Source of the DNA: Acridotheres tristis
Taxonomy: Eukaryota > Chordata > Aves > Passeriformes > Sturnidae
Length of the DNA: 64,000 nt
Direction: 5' to 3'
Assembly: GCA_037013685.1 (NCBI GenBank)
Contig: CM072891.1
Location: forward strand, 14,670,501 to 14,734,500
Under the pieces are notes generated by a model. It was given only the letters and a program-made list of their open reading frames with translations. It was not told the origin of the DNA and did not search any database. This document shows positions 50,591 to 64,000 of the stretch, piece by piece. The number at the start of each line of letters is the position of its first letter. Position 1 is the first letter of the stretch. The translations under genes were made by a program, and so were the position numbers.

Positions 50591-53500
50591 TATCTGAGAT
50601 TTTCATAATCATAAAAGATTAAGGCTCAAAGAGCTGCTCCCAAAATATATGAGGATTCTTACTTGGCAGATGAAAGAAATTAAGAATGAGCTCTTGTTCT
50701 CTGTCTCAGGTATGTATTTTGACGATCTCTAGATTTTCAAAACACCTATGTTTATTGAAGCACACAGGCACATTATGAAAAGGTCTTTAAATCATTCACT
50801 TCAGACTCCTGATATCTGTCTGTATATATGATGTGCATCAGGTTTTCCACATCAGTTTTAAACCCAGTACAGAAATGAAAATGGTGTAGGGCAATACTTT
50901 AGGATCTCAGAATTGTTCTGAAAAGAAACTCAACAAAAACTACCTTTTTTTTTTTTTTTTTGGTGCTGGAACTGTTCAGGTCTAGGCTGACCCACCAACT
51001 GTAGAGCTATGAATGCCATGGATGTGTCTGGAAATCCCAAGTCACCTGCTAAGACAGGACTTGATCTCTGGCTCTGAACTAGGACTGAACATTCCCAAGA
51101 TCAGAAATGTAAAGAGACTCTTAGTTCACGAGCTGTGCCTTGAATTTGATCCCAAGCAATGGGAGGGGAGCAGCAGCTATCAGAAACCATTCTACTGCTA
51201 CAGCTTGGTGCAACACTGTAAGCCATTATAGAAATACAAGTATTAATTTTAGGTGTATCTCAGACAACTCAAAATTAGGTTTGTCACGATTCATAAAAGA
51301 GGAAGTGAGAACTGGGATCTAAACTAGCTGGAGTTTCAAAAGCAGATATGTCCCAAGAGGTCTTTCCCATAGGAATGTTGGGTTGATTTCTGTTTCCAAA
51401 AATTCCCCGTGTTTTCTTACTGACAAAATCTGTCTGTGTGGGCTTAGATATTGCTGTCTTACATATGCACAGAAGCCAAGCACTGCAATATTACAAATTC
51501 AGAGATGGCTTACCCACACTGCCATCTACAGAATATTACACAGATCAGCAAATTATGAGAGATGTTATGTCAACAGATTCTCCCTTTCTTCTTCTTCTTT
51601 TTTTTTTCCCCCTTTGGTAAGTGCATATCGCTAGCTCCCATGGAGCTTACATGGATTTACAATGGTAAACTACAATGCTGTACTGTGAGCACCTTTCCAA
51701 GTGTCACTGTCTAGCAGTCCCACAGCTCATTTCATCTTACCAGTGTCTGTTTTGTGGCTGGTGCACATTTTACTGCAACTTTCTCAGTCTTCTTGTGGGA
51801 CATCCTGTGATAGTGTGCTGCCTTAACAAATAGTCTGTTAGGTCTGTTTCCCAGTACTGTAGTTCAGTCACAATCCCAAGGTTCACAGGAGCTCATTCAT
51901 TGCCTCTCTGGTTAAGTTATTCCATGAAGATCCCGAGGAACCTCGCTTCAGCTTATTCGTGCTAATACAGTGCTGACAAATGTGACCAGTATGAGCAAAT
52001 GAGGAGCTCCAGTGTACAGCTAAGTGCCCTTTAGTGTTTGCCCAGTAGTCACAGCCCTGCTGCTGCTCCATTCATGACCCGGGCAACATTCAGAGTAGAA
52101 GAAAAAGTTTCAAGCTGTTTCGTTCAAAGTACCTGCACTAGAGAGGAATAGCAAAGCATGCAATCTCATCAGCAAGACTTGGCAGTCATATGGGAGATAA
52201 AGGAGGCTGAGAAGTATTGTGTGTGTTCAAGAATCCTCTAAATATACTGTAAAAACACACCACTTATCATTCTTAATGATTCTCTGCTGCCACTTACAGT
52301 GATTGGAGCTCCATTTGCAGTTTTTTCATTTGAAAGCATTTCAGTCTTGGAACAAATTGAGTAGATCACAGACAGTTCACATTTCAAAGTGCTGAACAGA
52401 AACTTCCCTGATTTGGATGGTTTTTTTGTAATTCACTTCTGCCAAGATTTTTCCCAGGCACATAATACACTGTATTGGTGATATGCAAAACTTTGAGTTG
52501 TGTAAATAAATAAGCCACAGGAGAAACTGCTATATTCTCCTGTTTGAATGATTTATGCACATATGGCAGTAGGAAATAACACACTATACAGAATCTTACA
52601 GAAGTAGCCTGTGTTGCTGGCACAACAATGGGATGGGATGCCTAGCATTGAAAGATAATGAGATTTCCTGTGAGCTGAATATGTATAGTAAGCCCTTGGG
52701 ATTCAGTCTAAGCATGAAAAATAGACACCAGATTATGAGAAGAAAGGGAGATGAAGATAAACTTTTAAGATCATTCTTCAAAAAAGTGCTTAATTTTTAA
52801 GCATTTACAATAGATCCTCCAGAGAACAGTTCAGACATTGTTTTTCATATTCAGGAAGTATTACCTCAATCCTGATCCATCACTCTGCCATGATCTTTTC
52901 AAAGGCTGAAGGATTTCCTTCTGTCCCTCAAGAATAAATAAAAGGAACGAAAGCAGAATCTTTCCTGACTTTATTCCTGATTTTAGATGCCTTACCAGCA
53001 GTCATCTCTGGAAGCATATATTATCAGTCTCTCATTTTAGATGAGGGAGGTTGGTCCTCATGATGACATTCATATTTTGTCTCGGAAAGAATGGCAACCT
53101 TCAAACATTCAAACAAACCAGCTTCTCACAAAAGAAGAGAATGATGAGAAATTTTACAGATGACAAAAACCTCCCACAGTCAACAGAGAGCCTGACTGAC
53201 TTCAGAGAGTCCTCGTGTGACCAAGGCCAGTTGTTCTGCTGTGAAGGGTGAGAGTGGTTGGGAAACAGGAACTTGTCTGAACAGTCAATCAAAATTAAAT
53301 CACATTATTTTTAATTAAATGTGAAATAATTAAACTTTTTTTTTCTGTTCCCTGTTTCCCTTCTCTCTCTAAAAGCAGTGCAGGAGAAGTCTGAGAATTC
53401 TCCTCACGCTTTGTGCACCTGCAGTGTCTGTATCTCCCTCCTGCTGTTTGCATCACAGGCATGTTTGTACCTACATCCAACTGAACTGTGCAAAGACCTG

Positions 53501-53739
53501 TGGGCTAAACTGTTTACAGATGAGAGCAGCATCCTCTGTTTAATCTGACCTTACTCTAATTAGATACTCTTTTTCTAGCTGAAGATCAGGGAAAGGAAAT
53601 GAATATTATATTTAATTTACTAATTAACCATAAAGAGACCTTTCACTTGGAATACTATTAGGAAAAATCTATATTATTTCCATATATTTTTTAAAATATT
53701 TTAAAGGAACGTTTTAGAAACTTATGTTTTTGGCCAATT
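50591..53739. other. Noncoding DNA
   Basis: I see no supported gene. A 17-base poly(T) tract lies at 50945-50961. Frames at 51013-51231, 51383-51634 and 53051-53251 lack domains. Confidence 0.6.
50945..50961. repeat. Poly(T) tract
   Basis: Seventeen consecutive T bases form a simple homopolymer. No retroelement body was recognised on its downstream side. Confidence 0.9.
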
Positions 53740-53801
53740 CACAGAATCGCAGAATGAGTTAGAAAGGGCCCACAAGGATCCTTGTGTCCAACAGTCAAAC
53801 T
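53740..53801 (-). mobile_element. CR1 LINE, 3'-terminal fragment
   Basis: The plus strand reads cacagaatcgcagaatgagt, then tagaaagggcccacaaggatcc and gtccaacagtc. This is the inverted CR1 terminal repeat followed by the conserved stem. Only about 60 bases remain. The wording differs from the copies at 35414 and 40934, so it belongs to another CR1 subfamily. Confidence 0.85.
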
Positions 53802-56729
53802 CTTAAGTTTGGTAGTTTTAAATCAGAACGAAAGTGGAACATTAAACATTTTATCAACTATACTGAATCAAAATTCAACTTGGGCCTTCTCAGCAGAGAT
53901 TTCTGCTACTAGTTTATATATATATATACACATCTATTTGGTTAGTTGGAGTTTTTTTGGAAAAAAATCAAAAATATCTGTATTTTGCAAGCAGCAGAGG
54001 AATCATAACATTAGTGTACTTCTAGAAAGTTATATGACAAAGTTCAGATCCCCCGTAAAGGCAGTGAAGCCCTGAAATCAGATGAACGATAAAAATGGGA
54101 CTAGATCTCTCTCTTCTGTCATCTTTTAATCTTTATATATGTTTTTAATCCCTCAGGTTTTGAAGTTTCTTTAAAACCCTCTTGTAAATGTTATTTCCCT
54201 GTGTTGCTTGACTTGGAGAATGATAATGGCAATGTTGCTGGAAAGTTTTAGTGTTTTTTTCAAAGATTGCTAATAGTAATGTCTACAATTGGTAACCCTC
54301 TTATAAGCAAAAGTAATTAGTCATGCAGTGACAAAAGAAGGAGCAGGCAAGTGACTGAAGTGATTTGCCTTTGGATACATGTATAGCTGCATTACAGACT
54401 CATTCATTCTCTAATTTCTGTGTTACCTTATGTTGGATTCCTGTGTTTTCAAGACAGTGTTTTTTTCATGCTGTGTGCCAGAGATTGTTTCTGGTTTGGG
54501 CAATGAAGTTTTCCTATGTTGTTCTCCTAATGAATGCACATTCAGTAACCTATTCAGCTATTTATTCTGAAGAATATTAGCTATTTACTTGAATAAGAGT
54601 TCTTCCTGGAAGGTATTTATAACATCCTAGAGTCCAAGCACTCACTTCCCTTCTGAGAAACTTAAAAACTAAACAGAAATCTCTCATGGAAAACCATGAA
54701 ACTGCCTTTAGTTCTGAATTCTGCTGCTTCACCTATCATTTGTGTCTTACTTGGTTATGACAGCTGTTTTCAGGGCATGAGGAAAATCTTGGTTGCTAGA
54801 AATAATTTTTGATTTAATTTTTTTTTTTTTAGTGCCAGAGTAATTAATGAGTTTTGTGATAATTTAGCAATAAAGTCACAATTTTAAGTAAAGGTTGCTG
54901 ATCAACAGAGTAATTTTCATTTTCTGGAAAACTCCTCTTTCTCAAGGAAAAAAGATTCTGAAGAATATAGCACATGGATTTGCCAGGCTTATGATTCCAA
55001 CTTTCCAAATTAAAAATTTACATCATAGGCAGTATTGGAGGAAAGGCTAAAAGATGTGCAAAGGCAGAATTGGACCCCTAATGCTCAGCCATTTTGCTAG
55101 ATTGTAGCTCACCGTTGCCTCTGATCTGCATTGCACACTCCCATCCCTCAGCAGCTACAAAAACACTTTGTCATCTCCATTCCCCAAGCGTTGCTGCCAA
55201 GAGCCTCGTGTCAGATACTCTCCGTAAGTAACAAGCAGCTGTTACAGGTGGAAGAGCAGAACCACTTCCAGGAACTGGGAAAGGAAAGCAGGACATTCCT
55301 GCTAGTGCCTTTTCTATTTCTTCATTCTGAACAAACAAAAGGATATATCAGGCTGCTGGAGCCAATTTTCTTCACTGCTATTGCTTTGTTTAGTTCCTTG
55401 AAAACAAGCAGGTTGCTGGGGGAAACTTTTTTAAAAACAATGTGAAATTTTCTTCTGACTATTCTGACTTAAAAATGCTACTGAGATAGACAAAACTTTA
55501 AAAAGTTGGTTTATTCCCCATTTTCCCATCATACGTTTTCCCTGATGATTCAGATCTATTCTGTCTTCAGAACTTGCATTCTTGTGAAGGAAAAGGATGC
55601 ATATCTGCAGCATACCATCAGCATTTTGATAAGGGCATACAGGACAGACGTATAGGCTCATCCCTGAGACTTATTTGCAGCTTCTTTTTTTTTTCCTCCT
55701 CTGTACAGCAGAGGCATTTCACAGATTCTACTTTAAAAAGAGCTAAGTGATTTGGGGGTTTGTTTTATCTTCTTTTTTTCTCTTTTTTTGGAAATAGTAA
55801 ACTTTCTGGACTCAGCATCCCCAGACTATTTGCAATGTCAAAATGAGTTCCCCCAGTGTCATTTGATCTGATTACTAAGTAATGCTAATGGAGGATATAG
55901 TAATGAAATTGGAAGTGTTTGGATTTTGGTTGTTTTACCAATAGTAAAGATGAAATATTTTTATTCTAAATAGACTGGAATTCCTAACAGCAGAGAGGGC
56001 AAGAGCTGTCTAAGTGAAAATAAGAAAAAGAAAATATGCCACATTTGGTTCAGATCAAAAGTTGTGGAGTTTTTAAAGTTTAGCTACTGAATTAAAAAGT
56101 CAATTATTTTCACAGTTACTCCTGAAAAGCCATACCAAGCAGTACTTTTCTGTCTGAACTTTTCCCACCCTGGAGAGTCCTTAATAAATCCTTCTGTGCA
56201 GGATGCATTGTAGCAATCAACAAAACCACTACAGCACTTATGGTGGAAAGTATGATCTAGATTTACATTGGTGCTGGCCAGTGGCTATGTGCAGTGCAGC
56301 TCTGTTAAGGATCTCAGCAGTATCAGTGCTCCACCTGGCAAAAGAGCATCCCCCATTAAGACTGTTTTGATTCACAGAAACTTCTTCCCAGAGAAATACT
56401 TCCAGGGCTTTAGAAGGAACACAAAGAGAGTTGAATTTTTGTGGGAGTACTGCATCAAATACTGAAGACACATCAAAAATCCCAATCATCCTCCATCCAG
56501 AGGTTACACCTGGACTGGTTCATTACCCGCTAAACACTTACTGAGTCATTGCCAGTCTTCATATATATGGATGTTGTTCACTTTCCTGCCCTTTGCTTAA
56601 AGAAGTCTCCCAGTCGGTTTGTGAATCTGCCTATTTAACGCTAAGGTTACATTAAAACTACAAGGTATATTTGGAACTGGTCCTTGTTTTTGCGGTAGAA
56701 GCCAGCTTTAGGTGGATTATCCATGTAGC
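53802..56729. other. Noncoding AT-rich DNA
   Basis: I see no supported gene or named repeat. Frames at 53782-54075 and 55131-55445 have no recognisable domain. A short (TA)n run lies near 53915-53927. Confidence 0.6.
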
Positions 56730-56990
56730 AATTAAGGCTGTTCCACGGTGTGCCCTAAGCAGGATCAGCATGCTGATGTCACACAGCAGTGCAGGCACGT
56801 GGGGGTTTCCAGGCAGCTCCCTGAAGAGCTGTCTCCAGCAGCCCAGCAAGCTGCCTGCCTTGCCCAACTGGGTGCTGCTAGACTGGCCAAGGCCACTTTC
56901 TCCATGTGCCCCTGGAGTGTGACTGAATCCAAGGGCAGTCACTGCTGCCCTGGGTGACAGCTGCAGCACTCTGTATCCATAGAGGATCTC
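56730..56990. other. Unexplained GC-rich block
   Basis: About 260 bases are richer in G and C than the flanks and contain CTG/CAG-like and AGCTG words, with frames open on both strands (56658-56999 minus, 56671-56922 plus, 56748-56957 plus). I recognise no domain or repeat family. Confidence 0.4.
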
Positions 56991-59900
56991 AGGAGGCATC
57001 TATTAAACAGAGCTCTTATATCTTGTTTTAATCATTAGGAAACTGGAACGCAGAAATTATTTGCCTTAGGTAATCCAGAAATTTTGTAGAGGAAACAAAT
57101 AAATTCCAAGTGACTGAACTCAGAATACTGTGCTTTACCTATGGGATCACACATGCATTGTTCAACCTCTTATAAAAAGAGAAGACTTTTCAAGAATATA
57201 GATTTGTTTTATATATGGATCTCAAAGGACCCCAAAGTTTGGATGTCAGATGTGAACTCTGGGTTGCCTAGAGTTATTGAAATCCTTTAAAAATAACCTG
57301 CTGCACATAGCAGCACACAGCACTGAGCACTGCTGTGGCTGTTAATCATAGCACTGTGTAAACATATTTCCCATTTAGAATTCAGCATACGTTTAATCCT
57401 TCAGAGAAATGCTGACAACAAAGAATTTTCATCTGGCAGATTAATTTCTCTTTTATTACCTCTTCAGAAAATCCTACACTGGTGTCTCATCGTCTCTCTA
57501 AATCATCTAGAGAGTACAGGGAATTGGATATACCTGCGGTCAACAGTTGCTGAAATCTAGTTTATAGCTAATAGACAACCATCCAAAAAAATAACTGAAG
57601 ATGTTTGTATAAGACTGTGAGGGAAAAAGACACCTGAAAGAATAGAGTTGCGGGAAAATCTTTTAGGTCTGTATTCCCCTTGATGATACTAGATGAGATG
57701 TTAAAAGACAGCCCTAACTTCTCAGAGACATTAAGGAACTGTGGTTTATCAAAGTTAATGAGGGCAGGACAGCAAGAACAGGAAGTTAAATAGAAAATTT
57801 TAAAGTAGAAATAATGAAGTTCTTCTGAGTGGTTTGCATTTCAATCCCTGGGGAATAATCTACCTCTGAACTGAGGAAAATGCAACTTAATACAAGTATG
57901 TTTTCCATGGATGTTACTTAGTTTCATGAATACAAATAACCTATTTTATTAGGAGTACAGTCATCATTACAGTAATACAGGCAATTAAAACAATCAATAG
58001 AGTACACAGATCTAGAAATAGCAACAACATAGCATGCAAAATAGTATAGCCAGGCCTTGTTTCTCACACAGAATGCAAAAATCTGGGATTTGCCAGTACG
58101 AAGACTGCATTATGTCCTTCAATTTCTCTTGCAGTGGACCGTGGTGCTGTGGACTGTTAACTGTTGTCATAAGCTTCAAGGAAAAACTACTTAGATAACA
58201 GATGAGGTAATACTTTTGTATGGCTTTGTCAGCAGTCTAGGAACTACCTGAAAAAAATATGCAACTTATGAGACAAAGTACTTTTAAGAGCTTCCGAGTC
58301 TCTGGGTTCTGTTACCACTTAGTGACAAATTCGGCCAAATATCCATGACCATGGCCCTCGGCTGCACCAAAGCTTTCCATATGCAGGGCTGGAGGCATCA
58401 GTTCACACTGCAAGTTTCTAATGGGCCTGTAGTGCACTGATTCAGTGTCAAGAAGTGCTGAAACAAAGTGAAAGCAATGCCTAGGCAGCACTGCTGATCC
58501 CCTGTGGCACAGCATGCACTCATACACTAGGATGGTGTTGTAGAGGGGAGAGACAGAGAGAGAGGATAACTTTATTAAAAATGACTGCCCCTGCTAGAAC
58601 AGAAAAGGGAGATATTAGTGGACCTGCTGACTGTGCACAGAGAGGACAGATGTTGGAGGTTAATGGAGCATTAGTAAAAGAAAGAAAATCAAAGTCTCCT
58701 AATACCTGGAATGGTTATTTTAGTCAGAGGATTCTTTACCTGAAATGCACAAGGTTTAATCGTAGCTGAAATATAAAGTAAGACACTACATGGCCTTGTT
58801 TAGCATAAAGGGTTTCAGCAGAGCTATACTTGGCTGCAGGATTGCCCTCTCTGAATTTTTCACTTCAGAAGTATTATCTGCAGCCATTGCTATCAATTTA
58901 ACTGTAATCATTATCTCTTCAAATACACATGGAGATTGGAACCTTCCTTCTGAGAAGTTATTTTGTGTAATGAGGAACAACAGATTAAAAAAAGAAAAAG
59001 GGTATTACATCAAGGAAAAAAAAAATTATGTAGTTTATAAACATGCCCTGTATTTGTGTTGCACAGTTACAAGACATAAATTAACAGCTTGTTTGCTGTT
59101 TTATCAGCAGTGAACTGTGGAGATAAGTGATTTCCAACTGGTAATAATTACTTTTTCTAGTAATAATAAAGATTCCATCTGACACTATAAAAATATAATT
59201 TGTAACTTCAGGATTCTCTTTTCCTTTAATAGGGAGGCACTTTGGCCTGTGAGCTCCCAAACTCCTTATGAGAATAGTTTAAGATCACTATGTACATTTC
59301 ATTTCTAACTGAAAGAACTATGTGCTGACAGACTTGAAAACTGAAATCAATTGTTTATTGAAAGAAGCCTCAAGGTAGTTGAAAAAAGATAGCAAAGTAT
59401 TCTCAGGCTGCTTAGCTGAAGTGTCTCAGAGTTCAGTGTAGCTAAGTGGCCATACATCCTGGCTTTTCAGATGACATTAATTTCTCCCAGGAACTGCTTG
59501 GGGCACTCTGGAGGTGTTTAGGTTTTGAGTTGATTAGAAATAGGGGTTTTTTTCGTAACCACAAACTGTTTCCTTTTTGCCGCACTGAACATTAATGATT
59601 CTTCTTCTGTGTCTCATGACAAATTCAACCAGACACCAGGTTAGTAGGAAAGTTCTTATCCTGAGAAGTACAAACATATCACCACTGAGTTACAAGCCGG
59701 CAATAGTGATGCTAAATCATTTCTTTTAAAGATGTTTCTGCATGACTATTGCATTTACTTGAAAATATAATCCAAACTGAAGTGAGTCGTTTGCTTCTTT
59801 GTTTTAATTAATAGCTTTTCTGAGTGGTAGAAAAATGGAAACCAGATTAGGCATATTTAACACGTTGTCTGCTTGTGAACCACGAGGCTACAGTTTATAA

Positions 59901-62900
59901 ACAGAAAGAATGAAGCTAGAAGCTGGGTATAGGCAACTGGCTGTTGGCCTTTAGTTTGCTTTAGAATTAATGTTTAGCTCAGATAGTACAATGATGAGCC
60001 CAGTGTTAAGCAGAAAATGTGTTTGTGCTGTCAATACATTTCTCCTCCCTTAGCCCAGAGTCCTGTTGTCCATATTGTCTCTTCCACACACACACCAATC
60101 TGCTTCCAGGTTCCTTCTGGAGGGAGCCAGCTTCAAGTATTTAAATAGTATAAAGAACAACAAAGAAAATGAGTTATAAATGTCTGGCTGTCTAAGTGCA
60201 GATATTGGATTAAGGAAAGAAAAATCTAAGCTGAATAATTGCAGAATTCTCCTGAAAGGGAAACATTCTTCACTGTGAAGGGAAGAAGCAGAAGCCTCAT
60301 CCCTTGGGGCTTTAATAGCACACCAGAAAAAATACTCACAAATAGATTTTTTTGTGAAAGGCAGATGTGTTTCATAAGGTTATTTCAATGAGGAAACACT
60401 TCAGAGAAAAACACCATATTGGTAGAATAACAAATAGAATTATTTAGTAGTGTTTTCCATATGTAATTTCAGGATGTCTTTTATTAACAAAGAGTGTTGT
60501 AAACTATGTCTCATAGAGTCCTCTATACAAACCAGTTTCTTTTGTTTTGCTCTCACATCCTCCATGGTAATATAACAAAGGTATTGTTGAACAGCCTAAT
60601 GGTTCCTGCTATTTCATTCTCTGCACCTCCTAATGCCAGATCCTTCAGATGAGCATAGATTGTCATCCTGGGCTAGACCAGGATCCTATCTCAGAGGAAG
60701 ACCAGCAGAACATTTATTTCAGAGTATTTAAGAAGCAACACACAGCATGGCTGTATGAGCCATCAATTGAAACACAGTTCCCAGCCCCATTTCCTGAGAT
60801 GGAAGCTGCCTCTAGAGCAGGAGGAGGTAAAAATAATCTTTTAATGTCCCTGATCTGACATCAAGTCTCACAGTTGATGAGTAGGAAAATTTTCCTGCTC
60901 TTAATTCTAACTGCAACCATGAATTCTATTAATATTGAAAAGGAATGATCCATGATCAAAACTTTTGGATAATTTAGCTGTAACTGTGTATTTTGTGATT
61001 TCTTCCTGTTTTTAGTGCTCATTATCATTCTAAATCTTAATTGCCAGCTATAGCACAAAAATATCATAAATTGATGGGTTTCTTAGTGTCAACAATATTT
61101 TTCTAAAGAAGGCATTATATATACAACAATTTATACAGTGTATGAGTGTGAACACATGATCAGTAAAAGAAGGAGATCTTGCAAAGGGCCAGGTAGATAG
61201 GATATGAAATCTTGGTAAATTTAAGACTCTAAGGAGTTTAAAAACTTCTGCATGTGTCAGACATTAAGTTTTTGGGTTTGGGGTTTTTTGGTTTTTTTTC
61301 AGAAAATAGCAGCATTAACAAAGAAACAAGATAAGAAGCTAAGTGGGAAATTATATAAATGATGGTGACAGTTTAATTTTTGCAACTGTCATTTCAATTC
61401 AGAGTTTAGACTTAGATATTTATCTAGTTACTGGTGCTCTTGGCTCTGTACCAAAAATGGCCTTGAATCATCAAACAGACAATCCCAGTTGTACAAAATT
61501 CCCCAAGAAAAGATTCAAATGCTTTCTTATGCCATTCCTCTTACAGAAAAGTAGAACAGTTCAAAAGAAAGTGTGCCATCTAATATGATGCTAACCATTA
61601 CAAACGCTAGTAGTTACCAGTAGATATATGAATTATTAAATATTGGCCTTGTAAATTAAGCAATGTCCTAGTTATCTTTGTATGTATATCATGGCAAACC
61701 ATTGGGCAATTGTATTCTTTTTACAGAAACCTTCATTTGGCCAGACACACAAGATTTAGTCACTTCCCATTCTAATCAGCTGGTCAGAGTTGTTGCAAGA
61801 AATTAAACAGCAGCTGTTTTCTGCCTGCCATATTAAATGGCTGCATTGCATTAGTGAATGCAGTCATATGTTTCACCCACTCGCTCTCTTCAGATCTCTT
61901 TTTCATTGTCTGCTACAGGGAAATTTTCTTTGAGGACAAGAGGAAGAGGTGTAATTTTAATATTCTGAAGTGTCAGACTTCCACAAGTCCACAATGAAGT
62001 CCCTATATTTTTTTCAGTGTAGTTTGGCATCCTGACAAGATGGAAGATTGGGTATGTGGGAGATTAATTTAGTATTACATTTCTTCTAGCAAGAAAACAA
62101 ATATTTCTTAGATGGTCTGTGACATAGTCCTGGCAGCTGAAAGGAGTCAGTGTAAGATACAGAGGAGTTCTTCATTTCTCTTAGTTTAAAATTACTTTTT
62201 AAAAAGAAAACTGCAGATTCAATAAAAAAGTTTAACTGACTGCTCATTTTCCTGTATGAGCTCGTACATCAATTGTGATGAAATGGAGCTGGGTTGGTGG
62301 AGTGTATCATTGGGAGAGTCTTTCACATATACCTCATTCCTCCAAAATGCTCAGCTGATTTGCCACCTGGCACTGGAAAACCACCACGAGGGGACTGATT
62401 ACCGAGAAAGAGTGGGAGAAAAAGAAGATATACTGCTGTGCCACTCTTAAATTTGCTAAGAACACCTGTTTTTTGACAGTAGTAGGAAATAACAATAGAA
62501 GGTAGTTAGGTAGAATGAAAAATTAAGAAATGTGAAGTGTCTGTAAGGAACAGTTTAGATTAAAGAATAGCTGAAAGCTATTATGTGCATTGTCATTTCA
62601 TCCATTTCACACAAAGGAGCTTCACAGGAGCTATGGCATATAGACACATTTGTTCTACATGTGATTGCCTCTAATGAAGATTATAGCTCCAAACATATTC
62701 CATCACCATTCCTCCAAAGTCAAGAGACAGCAGTGAACTTCCTTACAGGCAATTACAGCCAAATGGCTTCTGCTCCACACACACCCTCTTGACAGAAGTG
62801 TAGTTAAAAGTAGAGAACAAACACAGATGTGGCTTATGCCAAGAGAGGTAAATTTGGCCAGTCAGGGCGCCCTCAGCACAATCATCAGTTACTTGTTCCT

Positions 62901-64000
62901 TTTCTATATTCATGCCTAGGACAGGTTTCCTCTGTATGAAAATGAATTTTCCTCCATGAAGATCATTCTATTAAATTACACTACACATGACACAGGCTGG
63001 TACAGCTACTGTGGATCTTTGGGGGAAAAGCAAAGCCATGTTCACAACAGCGAAATCCTGCTGGAAGTATCTATTACAAGGTGTGACTACACATCACTGC
63101 CTGTAAGATGGATGGCATAATAAAGAAGTGTAAGAGGGCACTTCTCAATTCCAATTGACACAGCGAATCCCAGAAAGCCTATTCTAACAAGATTCAGTGA
63201 CTCCAGGACCAAACTCTTACGACCACATTTCTAACTTTCTCTCTTTTTTCACCCAGTCATCAATACTTTCAGGACTTAGATGCCTTTGCTGTGGGTAGGG
63301 ATGATAACTTGGGAACTCAGATAAGACAGGACTGTTGACAGGCTGTGTTTGTGACCTGAATGCAGTATTCAAATAAGGTGGCCTGATTGGGCACACATTG
63401 TCTGCAGCAAGCTCTGCTTTCCATATCAGAAATTAAAGGCTGTGTTGAAGCTTGCATGTGTTTCAGACTCAAGAGATTCAACTGGCTGAGGAGGCACTGC
63501 TAAGTGAGAAGCTAGGGAAGAGCAAAAAGCTGAGAGCAGTAGAAGAAACTCAGGGGCAGAGACATGGAGGAGACAAAGTGGCCATCAGCACAATTAAAAT
63601 TGAATTTTTTAAAGGAAACCCATAATATTGCAGAAGTGAGGCGTTTATTCTCCCTTTTGGATTTTCTGGCCCTCCTTTTATTATCTGTCCTCTATAAATC
63701 CCCTCTTGTGTCCTCCAGTGAACAGGAACAGAAGTTCCAGGAACAAACTCATTTTTGCTCAAGCCACTTAGCAGTAAGGCTGGCAATATGAATTGCCAGT
63801 CACATCAGGCTGTTGTTGTAATCCTTTGTAAGAAGAAATTGGACCTATTTTATAGATCACATGACTTTTTAAAAAAAGTAACCCAAGCAACACTGATTTA
63901 GGCTAGCATGGAAACACACATCTAAAGCCATTAAACTAAAATGACAATTTGGGGGATGGAACAGAGTCAGACAAGGGCTGGAAACAAAAGATTACTTCTC
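56991..64000. other. Noncoding AT-rich DNA
   Basis: I see no supported gene, RNA or named repeat in this final 7 kb. The longest frame (58790-59113, 107 codons) overlaps a minus-strand frame and has no domain. A short GA-rich run lies at about 58545-58563, and a G/T-rich run at about 61270-61300. Confidence 0.6.

Overview
The window looks like ordinary avian nuclear DNA, most likely from a passerine or a close relative. The evidence is its interspersed repeats. There are several 5'-truncated CR1 LINE copies with the typical avian CR1 3' end, solo LTRs of avian endogenous retroviruses, and a tRNA-Ile-derived SINE with a CR1-like tail, an arrangement I know from zebra finch (TguSINE1). The background is AT-rich and CpG-poor.

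I find no protein-coding host gene that I can support. Every open frame is short (147 codons at most). The ones I recognise are pieces of CR1 reverse transcriptase or antisense shadows of repeats; the rest lack recognisable domains and exon structure. The window is best read as intergenic desert or the inside of a very long intron. No functional RNA gene, CRISPR array or bacterial-type feature was seen.

Layout: 1-9.5 kb holds an ERVL-like solo LTR on the minus strand (2371-2907), a CR1 tail (3118-3196) and a CAA-rich simple repeat (8087-8214). 9.5-22.3 kb holds two solo LTRs of one family in opposite orientation (9540-9995 plus, about 21888-22322 minus). Between them lie a CR1 fragment with RT remnants (13101-13925), a GC-rich block, a short CR1 tail, the tRNA-Ile SINE (15766-15906), a possible LTR scrap and a 13-bp-stem hairpin. 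22.3-34.5 kb is almost free of recognisable repeats and may include conserved noncoding DNA. 34.5-42.1 kb holds a perfect 46-bp tandem duplication, two minus-strand CR1 copies, a 25-bp palindrome, a poly(A) tract and a hairpin. 46.4-47.6 kb is the most striking block: an isolated CpG-island-like segment with a consensus splice donor, followed by an AT-rich stretch with three 34-37-bp imperfect repeats and an AATAAA signal. 47.6-64 kb is mostly unremarkable, with two small GC-rich blocks and one CR1 tail.

No pathway or operon connects these parts. The content is a record of retrotransposon insertion and decay, plus one candidate promoter or retroelement unit near 46.4-47.6 kb.
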